Source: Alphaproteobacteria bacterium
GTDB taxonomy: Bacteria; Pseudomonadota; Alphaproteobacteria; Rs-D84; CACZYB01
DNA length: 64,000 bases
Direction of reading: 5' to 3'
Assembly: GCA_016297965.1 (NCBI GenBank)
Contig: JAEDDP010000004.1
Coordinates: forward strand, 19,498-83,497
Position 1 is the first letter of the stretch. Each line of letters starts with the position of its first letter. The position numbers and the translations under genes are program-made. Positions 27,759 to 38,002 of the stretch are shown piece by piece. Under the pieces are notes generated by a model. That model was not told the origin of the DNA, ran no database searches, and saw only the letters and a list, made by a program, of their open reading frames with translations.

Positions 27759-28028
27759 ATGAAAAAGCTTTTATTTACCGCAATACTTATTTCAATATTA
27801 TCCTTTAATGCCTCTGCTGTAAAGGAGGTATACCAAACAATAGAAACGGAAAATGCAAAATATTCCTGTTATGCAAAAACTTGCTCCCGCATTGATGGAA
27901 AGGAAGAAATTGGTGAAAAATTTTCATATACATCAATAACAACTTCAAATTCCGGAAAATCATCATCAAAAAGACATTACTATTGCACCACAACAAAGGA
28001 AGGCGCAACCTGTAAGCTTTCACACTAA
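27759..28028 (+). CDS. Small secreted hypothetical protein
   Basis: An 89-residue protein starting MKKLLFTAILISILSFNASA, a signal peptide with an ASA cleavage site. The mature part (about 69 residues) has four cysteines (YSCYAKTCSR, HYYCTTT, ATCKLSH) and a Ser-rich middle, fitting a small disulphide-bonded periplasmic protein. AAGGAG lies nine bases before the ATG; a longer TTG-started frame from 27702 would begin inside the promoter and is rejected. Its last three bases overlap the end of comEC on the other strand. Confidence 0.8.
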   Translation: MKKLLFTAILISILSFNASAVKEVYQTIETENAKYSCYAKTCSRIDGKEEIGEKFSYTSITTSNSGKSSSKRHYYCTTTKEGATCKLSH

Positions 28029-30670
28029 TCAAACGTTTTCAATACATTTGAAAATGAATCGTCATTTTTATTTGGTGTATAACCATAAACCCACGGACGA
28101 TTTCCGATATAGTTTTTAACCGTCCTAAATTTTACCTTTTTATCATCAAAGAAAAATTCGGCACCCCTCGCCCGACGCAAAAATGACTTGTCAAACACCC
28201 TTTTCTTACATTTAAAAAAGGCCTTGTTTTTATAAAATGTTGTAAATAAAACATCACTATTTAAACAGGCATCCTTGTAATCCTTATATTGGTTTACAAA
28301 CGACACATTCACACCGTTCAAATTGAAATTATCCTGACTGCTTTGTTCAATATTTTTTATTCCGGTATGTTGCGACCAACCATCCAAGGTCATTTTTGCC
28401 GGTGGATACTTACTTTTACTTACAACAACAATTTTATCCTTTTCCACAACACCAAACAAAGTCCCATTTTTATCCACCAAAAGATTAGGATTTTTTGTAA
28501 ACACATACGACACCAAGCCCAAGCAAATAAAAACAAGTCCCAACTTTTTCCATTTTTGGCTCCAAAGGAAAAACCAAATCATTCCCAAAAGGATAAACAT
28601 CAACGAAAAAAGACTCATTGATTTAACATCAATTGACGCATACGGAAGCGCAGAAACACGAAATGCAAAGAAATTTATTCCATCAACCCCAAGTTCCGCC
28701 ACCTTTAAAAACAACCATTCCAAACCAAATGGCATAGTTAAAAAGGCAAACAATATCGCCGGCATAACCACAAAAGAAAACAACGGAATACCAAAGAAAT
28801 TACCAAGTACACTATAAAGTTGTACTGTGTTAAAGTTGTAAACGACAAATGGCGCAATGGCAAGCCCCGTAAAAAACGAAGTCAAACTTGTCGCCCAAAA
28901 TGTATTTAATAATTTTATGATTTTTGTTCTAAATGGTGATTCGTAATCATTGTTTGGAATAATCCATGATTCCCGTTTTTCATACAGTTTTATAAGAGAT
29001 ACAACCGCAACAAATGACATTTGAAAACCGGCATTAACCAATGCTTCCGGCGACAACAATAATATTATAATCGCACTTACTGCAATGAACCGAAGGGAAA
29101 AAGGACTCCGGTCAATCAATACGGCAATAAGCGCCAATGTTGTCATAATGAATGCTCGTTGCGTTGGCAACCGCGCCCCACTTACAAACAAATAAAACAC
29201 ACTGAACATCAATGCAAAAACTACGGCAATTTTTTTTGTATTATACCTGTTTGACAACGGCATCCAACATGCCAAAATCAACCGAACGACAAAAAATGCA
29301 AATCCCACAATTAAGGTCATATGGAATCCAGAAATGGCAAGCATATGTGATATACCGGCACCCTTGTACGCCTCTGAAATATCATCTGAAATTGAATAAC
29401 GCTCCCCTGTCATCATTGACATAATAACACCGGATACATCCTTACTTGTATCACGTTCAACAGTTAAATTTATCCGATTTCTTAAATCCAAAAATTTAAA
29501 AAACAGATTTTCAAAAACGGAATTTTTAATTTGAACTTCGGAATATTTCCATCCATCAAACGACCGGCCACTTGCTGATAATTCCTTATAATAAGAATAT
29601 CGTGCAAAATCAAATCCATCAACAGTTATTGGTTCAAACGGAGGAATAAGTGAGGAATTAAAGGTCAATGTTTTTCCCATTTTCGGCATCCCAAAAGACT
29701 TATCAAACTTCACCCGAATTTTATTAAGTGGTACATTTTCCCCATCCACAACCTGCACCTTATCAAAGGTAAGCCTGTACTGATTTTCAAAATTTTCACT
29801 GCTTATCACCCTTGCGGTAATTTGTGCATTTTTTATGTTTTTATCAAGAAGATACGTATTCAACACATTTGTTTTAAGCTTTATTACAAACACCCCTAAA
29901 ATAAAAAAGAATAAAACATAATTAAATGACACAACAAACCGAACACAACCATTTACAACATTTTCCGGAACATATTTAAAAACCAACCCAACCGTACGAC
30001 GAAAGAACCGAACAACATTCCGACGAACGATTCTTTTTATACGAATAATAAAACGAACCAAAGGATTGTTAAAGATTCCACCAAACACAAATCCGGTTAA
30101 CAACTTTGTCTTTTTGATAAGCAAACGAAAAACTTTGTGTACCGGTTTCTTTTTGTTATGCGAAGTTTTCACCACATTCTTTGAATACTTTGAAAGCTTT
30201 GTTTTTTGGAATCGGTTGGTAATCGGACGAAAAATAAACTTTATAACCTTCCAAATCCCCTTCATCAAAGAATTATCGTATATAAGTGCAAAATATTTAA
30301 GGTAATAGGAATATTCAAGTATTGAAACAAACCAACTTCCAATCAAAATAAACAGTGTTATATGCCCCACAATCGGAAATAATAATGCAAAAAGTGCAAA
30401 CTTTAACACCTTTTTAATAATGTATTTGAAAGTAGAAAGAATAACTAAAAGCTTGTAACGCTTCACCTTATCCGACGAATTTCCAAAGTTCACAAACAAA
30501 AGAATAAGGCTACTTATAATAAAAACTAAATTTACAACCCAAGTTTTTGGCTCATTATACAAATGAAAATAATACCCAATCCCAAGTCCAATAAACACCG
30601 GAATAAAAAGGGGAAAATTTTGAATTTCCTCCCGTAAATTAGAAACTATGTAAGAAAAAATCTTACCCAA
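28025..30670 (-). CDS. comEC: ComEC/Rec2-family DNA-uptake channel
   Basis: An 881-residue integral membrane protein. Its core (about residues 380-700) is the competence domain with HMLAISGFHMTLIVG and many helices, which forms the inner-membrane channel for single-stranded DNA in transformable bacteria. The N-terminal part (about 1-280) has several membrane helices interrupted by long basic stretches, followed by an OB-like region. A C-terminal metallo-beta-lactamase-like domain with HxHxDH is not present; only about 110 residues follow the membrane core. It starts with TTG, preceded by GAGGG. Whether this organism is naturally competent is unknown. Confidence 0.88.
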   Translation of the reverse strand: MGKIFSYIVSNLREEIQNFPLFIPVFIGLGIGYYFHLYNEPKTWVVNLVFIISSLILLFVNFGNSSDKVKRYKLLVILSTFKYIIKKVLKFALFALLFPIVGHITLFILIGSWFVSILEYSYYLKYFALIYDNSLMKGIWKVIKFIFRPITNRFQKTKLSKYSKNVVKTSHNKKKPVHKVFRLLIKKTKLLTGFVFGGIFNNPLVRFIIRIKRIVRRNVVRFFRRTVGLVFKYVPENVVNGCVRFVVSFNYVLFFFILGVFVIKLKTNVLNTYLLDKNIKNAQITARVISSENFENQYRLTFDKVQVVDGENVPLNKIRVKFDKSFGMPKMGKTLTFNSSLIPPFEPITVDGFDFARYSYYKELSASGRSFDGWKYSEVQIKNSVFENLFFKFLDLRNRINLTVERDTSKDVSGVIMSMMTGERYSISDDISEAYKGAGISHMLAISGFHMTLIVGFAFFVVRLILACWMPLSNRYNTKKIAVVFALMFSVFYLFVSGARLPTQRAFIMTTLALIAVLIDRSPFSLRFIAVSAIIILLLSPEALVNAGFQMSFVAVVSLIKLYEKRESWIIPNNDYESPFRTKIIKLLNTFWATSLTSFFTGLAIAPFVVYNFNTVQLYSVLGNFFGIPLFSFVVMPAILFAFLTMPFGLEWLFLKVAELGVDGINFFAFRVSALPYASIDVKSMSLFSLMFILLGMIWFFLWSQKWKKLGLVFICLGLVSYVFTKNPNLLVDKNGTLFGVVEKDKIVVVSKSKYPPAKMTLDGWSQHTGIKNIEQSSQDNFNLNGVNVSFVNQYKDYKDACLNSDVLFTTFYKNKAFFKCKKRVFDKSFLRRARGAEFFFDDKKVKFRTVKNYIGNRPWVYGYTPNKNDDSFSNVLKTFD

Positions 30671-30760
30671 AACAACCCTCTTTATCTGTAATTACAAAGG
30701 TAATGATAAAGTGTTTATTACATAAAATCAAATATTTTTAAATTTTTAAGAAAAAATATC

Positions 30761-30788
30761 TTGAAAAGAATTTTTTACGTGATATACT
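30761..30788 (+). promoter_or_regulatory. Promoter of tRNA-Pro
   Basis: TTGAAA (30761-30766), 16-base spacer, TATACT (30783-30788). Confidence 0.75.
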
Positions 30789-30808
30789 TTATACATCATT
30801 TTTCAAAA

Positions 30809-30885
30809 CGGGGAGTAGCTCAGTCTGGTAGAGTACTAGTTTTGGGAACTAGGTGCCGCAAGTTCAAATCTTGTCTCCCCGACCA
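30809..30885 (+). tRNA. tRNA-Pro (TGG)
   Basis: Acceptor CGGGGAG/CTCCCCG, anticodon stem CTAGT/ACTAG with TGG in loop TTTGGGA, encoded CCA. Reads CCA and, by wobble, other proline codons. Confidence 0.97.
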
Positions 30886-30914
30886 TTGAAATTTGATGTC
30901 AGAGAAACAATCAT

Positions 30915-30942
30915 TGTCCTCCGCATGTGGGGGCTTTTTTTA
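30915..30942 (+). terminator. Terminator after tRNA-Pro
   Basis: CCTCC pairs with GGGGG (one G-U pair) around a short loop, followed by seven Ts. Confidence 0.6.
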
Positions 30943-31038
30943 TATCTTTTTCAAACCGTTTTTTTACAAAAAAAATAAAAGCATCACTTTTATATGACGC
31001 CTTATTTTTTCTTAATTAAAAAGAAGGGAAAGAAACTT

Positions 31039-31908
31039 TTATCTCATCTTATCCAAAACTTCATTCAACATTATCGCATTGATTTTACGACCATTATATT
31101 TGAATTTAATTTCATCCAATGCCCTTTTATGAAGGGATACATCGGAAAATGGAACCATACCTCTTTTTTCGTTAAACAAAGACATTTTCGCCATTGTTTC
31201 AACAAAAACCTTATCCGCCTTTGAAAGCTCACTTGTATAAATCATTTTATCTAATTCCCGTATAAAGCTGTCAAAAAACTTTTCTGGGAAATACGATTTT
31301 TCAACAATCTTTCGTACAAAGTTCAAAACCTCACTAGTTTCAAGATTGTACTTATCACTTACAATATACTTATGCGCCTGATTCAAATAAAATCCGGCAT
31401 CATCTTCATCCTTATCCGAACTGCCAAGATAGCCAAGCACCAATCGATTCTTTAAAACACTAACCAATTCTTCATAAAATTCCTTCCAAGAAATATCTGT
31501 AAGTGAATATTCTTCGCCAAAGGAATCAAGGAACTGACCTTCCCTGTCAAAAAAACCAGTCATTTTATTATAGAGGAAAAAGTAATCCAAACCTTTTGAA
31601 AGGGAAATTTGTTTTGCAATCTTTGCACCAAATCTCTTATATGACATAGTCGCAATAACATCAGAATTATCAACTTCACCCAATTCATTTTGCTTTTTAA
31701 ATAACAAAAGCTCACCATTTTTATTTCGCCTGCCTGCATCCGACAAAAGCTGTACTTTTTCAACATGTTCCAAAACATTGGAATGTCTTGCATCATTGGG
31801 TGCCTTTATAACATCTGTTGCCAACACATTGTCCTGACCGCCCGGAACGAGATAAAGCACTTTTTGTTCTAAAACATCAATTTGTGGTATTTCATAAATA
31901 TAAGACAT
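31039..31908 (-). CDS. Hypothetical protein, partner of the RelA/SpoT-like gene
   Basis: A soluble 289-residue protein with no recognised family, signal peptide or membrane segment. The N-terminal part begins MSYIYEIPQIDVLEQKVLYL and contains VPGGQD; the rest is mainly charged helix, rich in Asp, Glu and Lys. It starts nine bases after the RelA/SpoT-like gene with GAGGTG as ribosome-binding site, so the two are almost certainly co-expressed. It could be a regulator, inhibitor or co-factor of that enzyme, but nothing in its own sequence shows this. Confidence 0.75.
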   Translation of the reverse strand: MSYIYEIPQIDVLEQKVLYLVPGGQDNVLATDVIKAPNDARHSNVLEHVEKVQLLSDAGRRNKNGELLLFKKQNELGEVDNSDVIATMSYKRFGAKIAKQISLSKGLDYFFLYNKMTGFFDREGQFLDSFGEEYSLTDISWKEFYEELVSVLKNRLVLGYLGSSDKDEDDAGFYLNQAHKYIVSDKYNLETSEVLNFVRKIVEKSYFPEKFFDSFIRELDKMIYTSELSKADKVFVETMAKMSLFNEKRGMVPFSDVSLHKRALDEIKFKYNGRKINAIMLNEVLDKMR

Positions 31909-31917
31909 AATAACACC

Positions 31918-32943
31918 TCATAAATCTCTTGCTTGACAAAGAGCTTTCGTTAACGCAATGGATGAACCTGCACGATTAAGCATTTCATCCCGTTCTTCTT
32001 TATTATCATTATAAGGAAGAATTTGAATTGAATTTGGATGGTTCACATTATAATTTGTGATAACATTATCAACGTGAATTGCACGAAGCAAAGCCTTTAA
32101 CACCTTTTTAAAGGTTTGTTCTGGCAAATCATCCCCAACCATAGGAGTAAACGTCCTTATTATTTCATAAATAACGTGTGTTTTTTCATACACATCAACA
32201 AAGCAATCCAATGTTGCAATAACTTCACAAATTAAAAAATCACCCTTTCGTTTTCTCTTGCCATCAATAAAGCTTGGGATTGGAATTTTAACATAAAATT
32301 TAAAGTCCATATAATTACTTGGTTTAAGACTTGGTTTCTTTGTTAAAAATCTGTATTTTTTTCTTTGTTTTTCATCAACATCTAATAAAAAGGAATTTGA
32401 AATGCAAATATCGGTCCGTGGCAAATTATTCATCAAATATTTTGCCGGATTATATCTTTTCAAAAGCTTATCTATTGTATGTGTTTTTTCAAGGACTGCA
32501 TTACCTTTTTCATCCTTTACCGGTTCACCATTTTCATTCAATTTTTCGGAGATGTAGGTAAAGCTCTCATCGTTAAACGATGGTGATAAAAAGTCATAAT
32601 TTTGTGTAAAATCATCTTCGGTAAATTTGGTCGTAGAAATAAATTGAAGGAAGTCCAACAATTCCTCAACTGTTTTAAATGAAACGGTACCCCTTACAAC
32701 ATCAAGAATATCACTGGCACCATAAATATCATCATCCTTTTCAATTTTTTCATTGATACGCTTTCTGCTTTTAAGTGGTACAACAGTTGTACGCATAGTC
32801 GTATTGTGTGCCTTTTCAAACTTTTCCTTTAATACAAGAAGAAAATAGTCAAAAGCACCCTTCACTGCCCCACCAAAATTGATAAGGTCATCTACTTTCA
32901 CATCATCTGGCTGTCTTGGTTTTCCCGTTCTAATATTTTCCAT
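31918..32943 (-). CDS. RelA/SpoT-fold nucleotidyltransferase-like protein
   Basis: A 341-residue cytoplasmic protein. Several features in the right order recall the (p)ppGpp synthetase fold: a basic stretch PLKSRKRINEKI (about 56-67), an aspartate in DVVRGTVSF (Asp81, like the catalytic ExDxxGxR region), a tyrosine-bearing strand NYMDFKFYVKI (about 210-220), and a second acidic site CEVIATLDCF (Glu240) followed by THVIYEIIR. A lysine-rich insertion of about 80 residues lies between. There is no HD hydrolase, TGS or ACT domain. It is not a normal Rel or SpoT and may be a small alarmone synthetase or a toxin that modifies nucleotides or tRNA. The assignment rests on motif reading alone. Confidence 0.55.
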   Translation of the reverse strand: MENIRTGKPRQPDDVKVDDLINFGGAVKGAFDYFLLVLKEKFEKAHNTTMRTTVVPLKSRKRINEKIEKDDDIYGASDILDVVRGTVSFKTVEELLDFLQFISTTKFTEDDFTQNYDFLSPSFNDESFTYISEKLNENGEPVKDEKGNAVLEKTHTIDKLLKRYNPAKYLMNNLPRTDICISNSFLLDVDEKQRKKYRFLTKKPSLKPSNYMDFKFYVKIPIPSFIDGKRKRKGDFLICEVIATLDCFVDVYEKTHVIYEIIRTFTPMVGDDLPEQTFKKVLKALLRAIHVDNVITNYNVNHPNSIQILPYNDNKEERDEMLNRAGSSIALTKALCQARDL

Positions 32944-33023
32944 AATACACTATACCTATTTTCCTTATTAACCATAATATAATTACTTTGAACCCATTTG
33001 TCAATAGTTTTGTCAAATTATTT

Positions 33024-35120
33024 TCAACCTTTCAAATTAAGACTTTTTGTACTATATTCAAACAGATACAATAAATTTTGTAAATCCTTCCATCTTTGGG
33101 TATTATTTTTTTTGTCATACAAAAGGATATTTTTTACATCCTGCGATGCCGCCATAAACAGGTGGTAATCATCCTCAATATTAGCAATTTTAAAATCAAC
33201 AATACCACTTTGCCGTATCCCCAAAATATCACCGGCACCACGAAGCTTTAAATCCTTTTCGGCAATCTTAAATCCATCGGTTGTTTCCTTCATCACCGAA
33301 AGCCGTTCCCTTGCCATCTTGCTAATCTTATTTGAATGAAGCAAAATACAAACAGACTTATCGCCACCACGACCAATTCGTCCCCTAAGTTGATGAAGTG
33401 AGGAAAGCCCAAATCGTTCACTGTGTTCTATAACCATCAATGTTGCCTCGGGAACATTAACACCAACTTCAATAACCGTTGTAGCAACAAGTATTTTTAT
33501 TTTTCCATTCGGATTCGCAAAATCGGACATTATAACATCCTTTTCCACACCCTTCATTTTTCCGTGAATAAGGGCAACCGCATCACCAAAAACACGTTTC
33601 ATTTCTTCAAATCTGGTCTGGGCCGCCGATAAATCAAGCTTTTCACTTTCCTCCACCAACGGACAAACCCAATAAAGCTTTTTAATACTTCCGTCATCAA
33701 GGTTCCGTTTAATTGATTGAATAAGTTCATCAATTTTTGACATATTCATAACAAGGGTTTCAACTTTTTTCCGGTTCGGTGGCATTTCATCAATAACCGA
33801 CAAATCCATATCCCCAAACGATGCCATGGCAAGGGTCCGTGGAATTGGCGTTGCCGTCATTGTCAAAATATTCGCACTAAATTCACCTCCCTTATCCGAA
33901 AGGTTAAGCCGTTGATGCACCCCAAATTTATGTTGTTCATCAATCACCGAAAGGTAAAGGTTTTTAAATTCAACACTGTCTTGAAAAAGCGCATGCGTTC
34001 CGATAACAATATCTACCATTCCGGATTTTAAAAGGTCAAGTTTTTCCCGTTTTACCTTCCCCTTATCCTTTCCGGTCAACAACATCAAACGAACCCTTTC
34101 ACAAATTCCGGCATTATTAAGAAGTTTTGTAAATGTTTCAAAATGTTGTTCCGCCAAAATTTCCGTTGGAACCATAAAGGCACCCTGCCCGCCACCTTCC
34201 ACAACCGAAAGAAGGGCAAGCATCGCAATAATCGTTTTACCACTTCCAACATCACCTTGAAGAAGGCGAAGCATTCGTTCATCCGAAACTAAATCATTAT
34301 AAATTTCATTCCATACCCGATTTTGCGCACCCGTAAGTTCAAACCCAAACGCCCGCAAAAAAGGAACGGTAAGACTTCCATCCGCCAAAACTTTTACACC
34401 CTTTTCTTTCTTAAAATTTTCCCGCGATAATGCAAGGGCAAGCTGGTTCGCCAATATCTCATCATAGGCAATTCTTTCCCTCGCCCGTGTTATAACATCA
34501 TTATTTTTTTGCGGATTATGAAGTCGTTTTAATGCATCCGAAAATGAAATCTCTGCTCCATCTTGCCATTCCGGTAGGTCCGGTAAATTATTAAGGAGTA
34601 TTGAAACAACATTCCGTATCATCTTGTTTGTAATGGCATAGGTAAGCGGATATATTGGTTCCAACGTTGCAATTTTTTCAAAATCAGACACCGACACAAT
34701 ATAATCCGGATGGGAAATACTCCGTTCTCCATTAAATTCATCCACCTTGCCACTTACACAAACCTTTCCACCAACTGGAAGTTGCCGTTTAAGGTAATCA
34801 CCGGCATTAAAAAAGTTAAGTGTTATCAAACCACTTTCATCACTACATAAAACTTTGTACGGAATTTTCCGACCACGAACAAACGGCGCAGGAGTATGTT
34901 TTAAAATATTAAGCCGAAGGGTGGCAATTTTTCCAATTTCCGCATCCATAATCAACGGACAATAACTTCTATCAATAAAACTAACCGGAAAATGAAAAAG
35001 CAAATCTTTAAACCTTGTATTCGGTAAAAGTCGCGAAAGTCCATCAAAAAACTTTTCACCAACCCCCTTTACCTGACGCAAAGATTTAAAAAAATATTGT
35101 AAATTTTCCTGCATAACCAT
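33024..35120 (-). CDS. recG: ATP-dependent DNA helicase RecG
   Basis: RecG, 698 residues, reverses stalled replication forks and processes Holliday and R-loop structures. The N-terminal wedge/OB domain precedes the helicase with Walker A LLQGDVGSGKTIIAM, the DEQH box (VIDEQHKFGV), motif TMTATPIPRTLAM and the C-terminal LRGRIGRGGDKS and LKLRGAGDILG motifs. The first ATG is three bases after AGGG and a second ATG at 35114 is nine bases after it; either could be used. It stands alone between the RelA/SpoT-like pair and the HD-GYP gene. Confidence 0.97.
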   Translation of the reverse strand: MVMQENLQYFFKSLRQVKGVGEKFFDGLSRLLPNTRFKDLLFHFPVSFIDRSYCPLIMDAEIGKIATLRLNILKHTPAPFVRGRKIPYKVLCSDESGLITLNFFNAGDYLKRQLPVGGKVCVSGKVDEFNGERSISHPDYIVSVSDFEKIATLEPIYPLTYAITNKMIRNVVSILLNNLPDLPEWQDGAEISFSDALKRLHNPQKNNDVITRARERIAYDEILANQLALALSRENFKKEKGVKVLADGSLTVPFLRAFGFELTGAQNRVWNEIYNDLVSDERMLRLLQGDVGSGKTIIAMLALLSVVEGGGQGAFMVPTEILAEQHFETFTKLLNNAGICERVRLMLLTGKDKGKVKREKLDLLKSGMVDIVIGTHALFQDSVEFKNLYLSVIDEQHKFGVHQRLNLSDKGGEFSANILTMTATPIPRTLAMASFGDMDLSVIDEMPPNRKKVETLVMNMSKIDELIQSIKRNLDDGSIKKLYWVCPLVEESEKLDLSAAQTRFEEMKRVFGDAVALIHGKMKGVEKDVIMSDFANPNGKIKILVATTVIEVGVNVPEATLMVIEHSERFGLSSLHQLRGRIGRGGDKSVCILLHSNKISKMARERLSVMKETTDGFKIAEKDLKLRGAGDILGIRQSGIVDFKIANIEDDYHLFMAASQDVKNILLYDKKNNTQRWKDLQNLLYLFEYSTKSLNLKG

Positions 35121-35175
35121 TTACCCTTCAACTACTATAAAATACCAAATTTCAAGGTAAAAGTCAATCACGACA

Positions 35176-35913
35176 CTATCGGATTTTTTTCAAAATATCA
35201 TCCAAAACACAGCTTGATGAAAAAACTTCTTCTATTTGATATTTGTAAACTATTGCCGTATCAGCAATATATGGGTCAAATAAAATACTTTTGTTCTTTT
35301 TAAGATAGTTTAGTGTTTCCAACAATGTAAACGGATTTTTATTATAACACCGTGTACCCATAAGCGCCGAAATCACATCGGCAACCTTTGCCACACGACC
35401 AAGAAGAGAAATTTCCGTTCCCTTTTTACCAAACGGATAACCTGTACCATTATAATTTTCGTGATGTTCGGTAATTACACACAATGCCGCCTTATAAAAT
35501 TCTCCCTCATATTTTGTAAGGTTTTTCTTTAACAACATCAACTCAATTAAAATTTGTTTACCATAAAGTGGATGAAGTTTAATCTGATTATATTCATCTT
35601 TGGTCAATGCAAACGGTTTATTAAGTATTTTTTCGGAAATTCTTAATTTGCCTAAATCATGTACTTCATAGATGTACGACAAAGTATCCAAATCAATGTT
35701 TTTAAAAACACTTTCTTCAATCCCAGAAATTGAAACTTTTTTAAAATCAATATTTTTCAAAATCACTCTGGCAATTTGTGAAACTTCACGACTGTGCTTT
35801 GCCAAATCAACACTTTTTGAATAGGTAATTTTTGAAATTAAATCTATCGTATCCTGTACATAAAGCACGGATTTTTCATTCATCGTAGCGGTATCTTCAA
35901 CAGATATTTTCAT
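35176..35913 (-). CDS. HD-GYP domain phosphodiesterase
   Basis: A 245-residue protein that is essentially one HD-GYP domain, the family that breaks down cyclic di-GMP or cyclic GAMP with a bi- or trinuclear metal site. Metal ligands appear in VHDLGKLRI (HD pair), the LHPLYGKQI helix and TEHHENYNGTGYP (HH plus the GYP-type triad as GTGYP). The C-terminal VAKVADVISALM helix is typical. No sensor or receiver domain is attached, so the regulatory input is unknown. The ribosome-binding site is distant from the first ATG, and an internal start near residue 11 is possible. Confidence 0.88.
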   Translation of the reverse strand: MKISVEDTATMNEKSVLYVQDTIDLISKITYSKSVDLAKHSREVSQIARVILKNIDFKKVSISGIEESVFKNIDLDTLSYIYEVHDLGKLRISEKILNKPFALTKDEYNQIKLHPLYGKQILIELMLLKKNLTKYEGEFYKAALCVITEHHENYNGTGYPFGKKGTEISLLGRVAKVADVISALMGTRCYNKNPFTLLETLNYLKKNKSILFDPYIADTAIVYKYQIEEVFSSSCVLDDILKKIR

Positions 35914-35986
35914 ATAATAAATTCACTTTCCTCATAAAATAAAATAAAAATATATAACAAAAATATCTTGGCTTCAAGGAAAATAA

Positions 35987-38002
35987 TTACATAAAATTAT
36001 ACGGATCAATATCAACCTTTAACTTCACGGACGAGGGAATATTTACCATGGAAACCCAACGTTTCAAAATGTCCTGTATTTTAATCTTTCGGTCAACCAC
36101 CAACAAAAAACGCTTTCTGTAATTATTTTTAAGGTACGATAACGGCGAATCAATCGGACCATACACCTGTATATTATCCAATCCAACCGGCATTTTTTGC
36201 CGTAATTTTGCACAAACATTTTCAAGGGCAAGTTTATTTTTTGATGAAAGGATAAGCGCCCCAAGCTTTGAAAAAGGTGGCATCATTGCATTTTGTCGGT
36301 CAATAAGTTCCTGTTTCACAAATGCTTCTCGGTCATTATTTTTAATCGCCTGCATCACCGAATTTTCCGGATTATAGGTTTGTATTACCACATTTCCCTT
36401 TTTCACATCACGACCGGCACGACCGGAAACCTGTGTCAACAACTGAAATGTATTTTCATTTGCCCGCAAATCCGATGATGAAAAACTCATATCACCATCA
36501 ACCACCCCAACCAAGGTAAGGTTCGGAAAATGATGTCCCTTCACCAATATCTGCGTTCCAATAATAATATCAACTTCACTTTTCGCAATCTTTGAAATTA
36601 TTTCATTAAGACGAGTTTGAGAAGTTATAATATCCGAAGATATTGTTTCAACACTCGCCGTTGGGAAACGATTTTTAACCTCTTCCTCAATTCGTTCAAT
36701 CCCCGGTCCACAAAGCGTCCAGCTGTCCTCCGCCTGACATTTCGGACACACCTTTGGAAGTCGCATTGAATACCCGCAGTGATGACAACAACATCTGGTA
36801 TCATCTTTGTTATGTGCAGTTAAATATACATTGCAATTCGGACATTGAATCCTGTGTCCACACTTTCCACACAACACCAACGGAGCATACCCACGCCGAT
36901 TTATATAAAGCATCACCTGTTCTTTGGCCGACAATTTTTCTTCTATCTGCTTCACAAGTATGGATGAAAGCCACGCCTTTCCCCAACTTTCCTTTGCCGG
37001 TTGATTTTGCCTCATATCTATAAGTTCAACATCCGGCATAACCGCACTACCAAATCGGGATGTAAGTTTTACAACCGAATATTTGCCAAGGTTCACATTA
37101 TTTATTGTTTCAATTGATGGGGTCGCCGATGCCAAAATAATTGGAATCTTATCAACCATAGATTTAAGCACCGCCATATCGCGCCCCTGATAAATAACAC
37201 CTTCTTCTTGTTTATACGAACCGTCATGTTCCTCATCAAGGACAATAAGTGAAAGATTTTTATATGGCAAAAATAAAGAAGATCTGGTTCCAACAATCAC
37301 CCGCGCATCACCGGAAATAATCGCCTTCCAATTATCCCGACGTTGTGCCTTTGTCACACTACTGTGCCACAAAACCGGCAAAATTCCAAACCTGTCCTTA
37401 AATTTTGAAAGGAACTGTCCGGTCAACGATATTTCCGGAAGCATTATAAGAACCTGTGCTTCCGGCTTTTTTAATGCTTCATTTATCACATTAAAATAAA
37501 CCTCGGTTTTACCACTTCCCGTTATTCCATCAAGAAGACTGACCGAAAAACCAGCCCCAAGTTTTTTTGATAAAACACCAACTGCATTTTTTTGTTCTGG
37601 GGATAATTCCGGCGAAACATAGGTCGGATTATAGTTTGTTTTTTTCACCCGTGGAATGGTTGATGAAAAAACTTCATCAAATCCCATAACCATTTTTAAC
37701 ACATTTCCAACCTGCGTTAAATTATAATCGGCAACCCGCAAAACAAATTCAATTTGCGTTGGCAAAAGTTTATAATTTTTAACCTTTGAAATAATCTTCC
37801 TTACCCTTGAAATATCGTAATCTAAGGGTTCCTTTTTTTCGGAAAAAACAACACCAACTTCTTCTTTATTACGAAGGGGAACACGAACAAAATCACCAAC
37901 ACAAAGTTCCAAATTTTCCGGCACGATATAGTCATAACCATCACTTGCAAGTGGAAGTACTACTTTAACTATATCACCACAAGAAAATTCAGTTTTTTCC
38001 AT
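35987..38002 (-). CDS. priA: Primosomal protein N' (PriA helicase)
   Basis: PriA, 671 residues, reloads the replisome at repaired forks. The N-terminal DNA-binding part is followed by Walker A DGITGSGKTEVYF, DEEH box, the eight-cysteine zinc module (CGKCGHRIQCPNCN ... CCCHHCG ... CPKCQ) and the helicase C domain with VSGRAGRD. It overlaps the queA stop codon in a TAATG arrangement, so translation of the two genes is coupled. Confidence 0.97.
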   Translation of the reverse strand: MEKTEFSCGDIVKVVLPLASDGYDYIVPENLELCVGDFVRVPLRNKEEVGVVFSEKKEPLDYDISRVRKIISKVKNYKLLPTQIEFVLRVADYNLTQVGNVLKMVMGFDEVFSSTIPRVKKTNYNPTYVSPELSPEQKNAVGVLSKKLGAGFSVSLLDGITGSGKTEVYFNVINEALKKPEAQVLIMLPEISLTGQFLSKFKDRFGILPVLWHSSVTKAQRRDNWKAIISGDARVIVGTRSSLFLPYKNLSLIVLDEEHDGSYKQEEGVIYQGRDMAVLKSMVDKIPIILASATPSIETINNVNLGKYSVVKLTSRFGSAVMPDVELIDMRQNQPAKESWGKAWLSSILVKQIEEKLSAKEQVMLYINRRGYAPLVLCGKCGHRIQCPNCNVYLTAHNKDDTRCCCHHCGYSMRLPKVCPKCQAEDSWTLCGPGIERIEEEVKNRFPTASVETISSDIITSQTRLNEIISKIAKSEVDIIIGTQILVKGHHFPNLTLVGVVDGDMSFSSSDLRANENTFQLLTQVSGRAGRDVKKGNVVIQTYNPENSVMQAIKNNDREAFVKQELIDRQNAMMPPFSKLGALILSSKNKLALENVCAKLRQKMPVGLDNIQVYGPIDSPLSYLKNNYRKRFLLVVDRKIKIQDILKRWVSMVNIPSSVKLKVDIDPYNFM

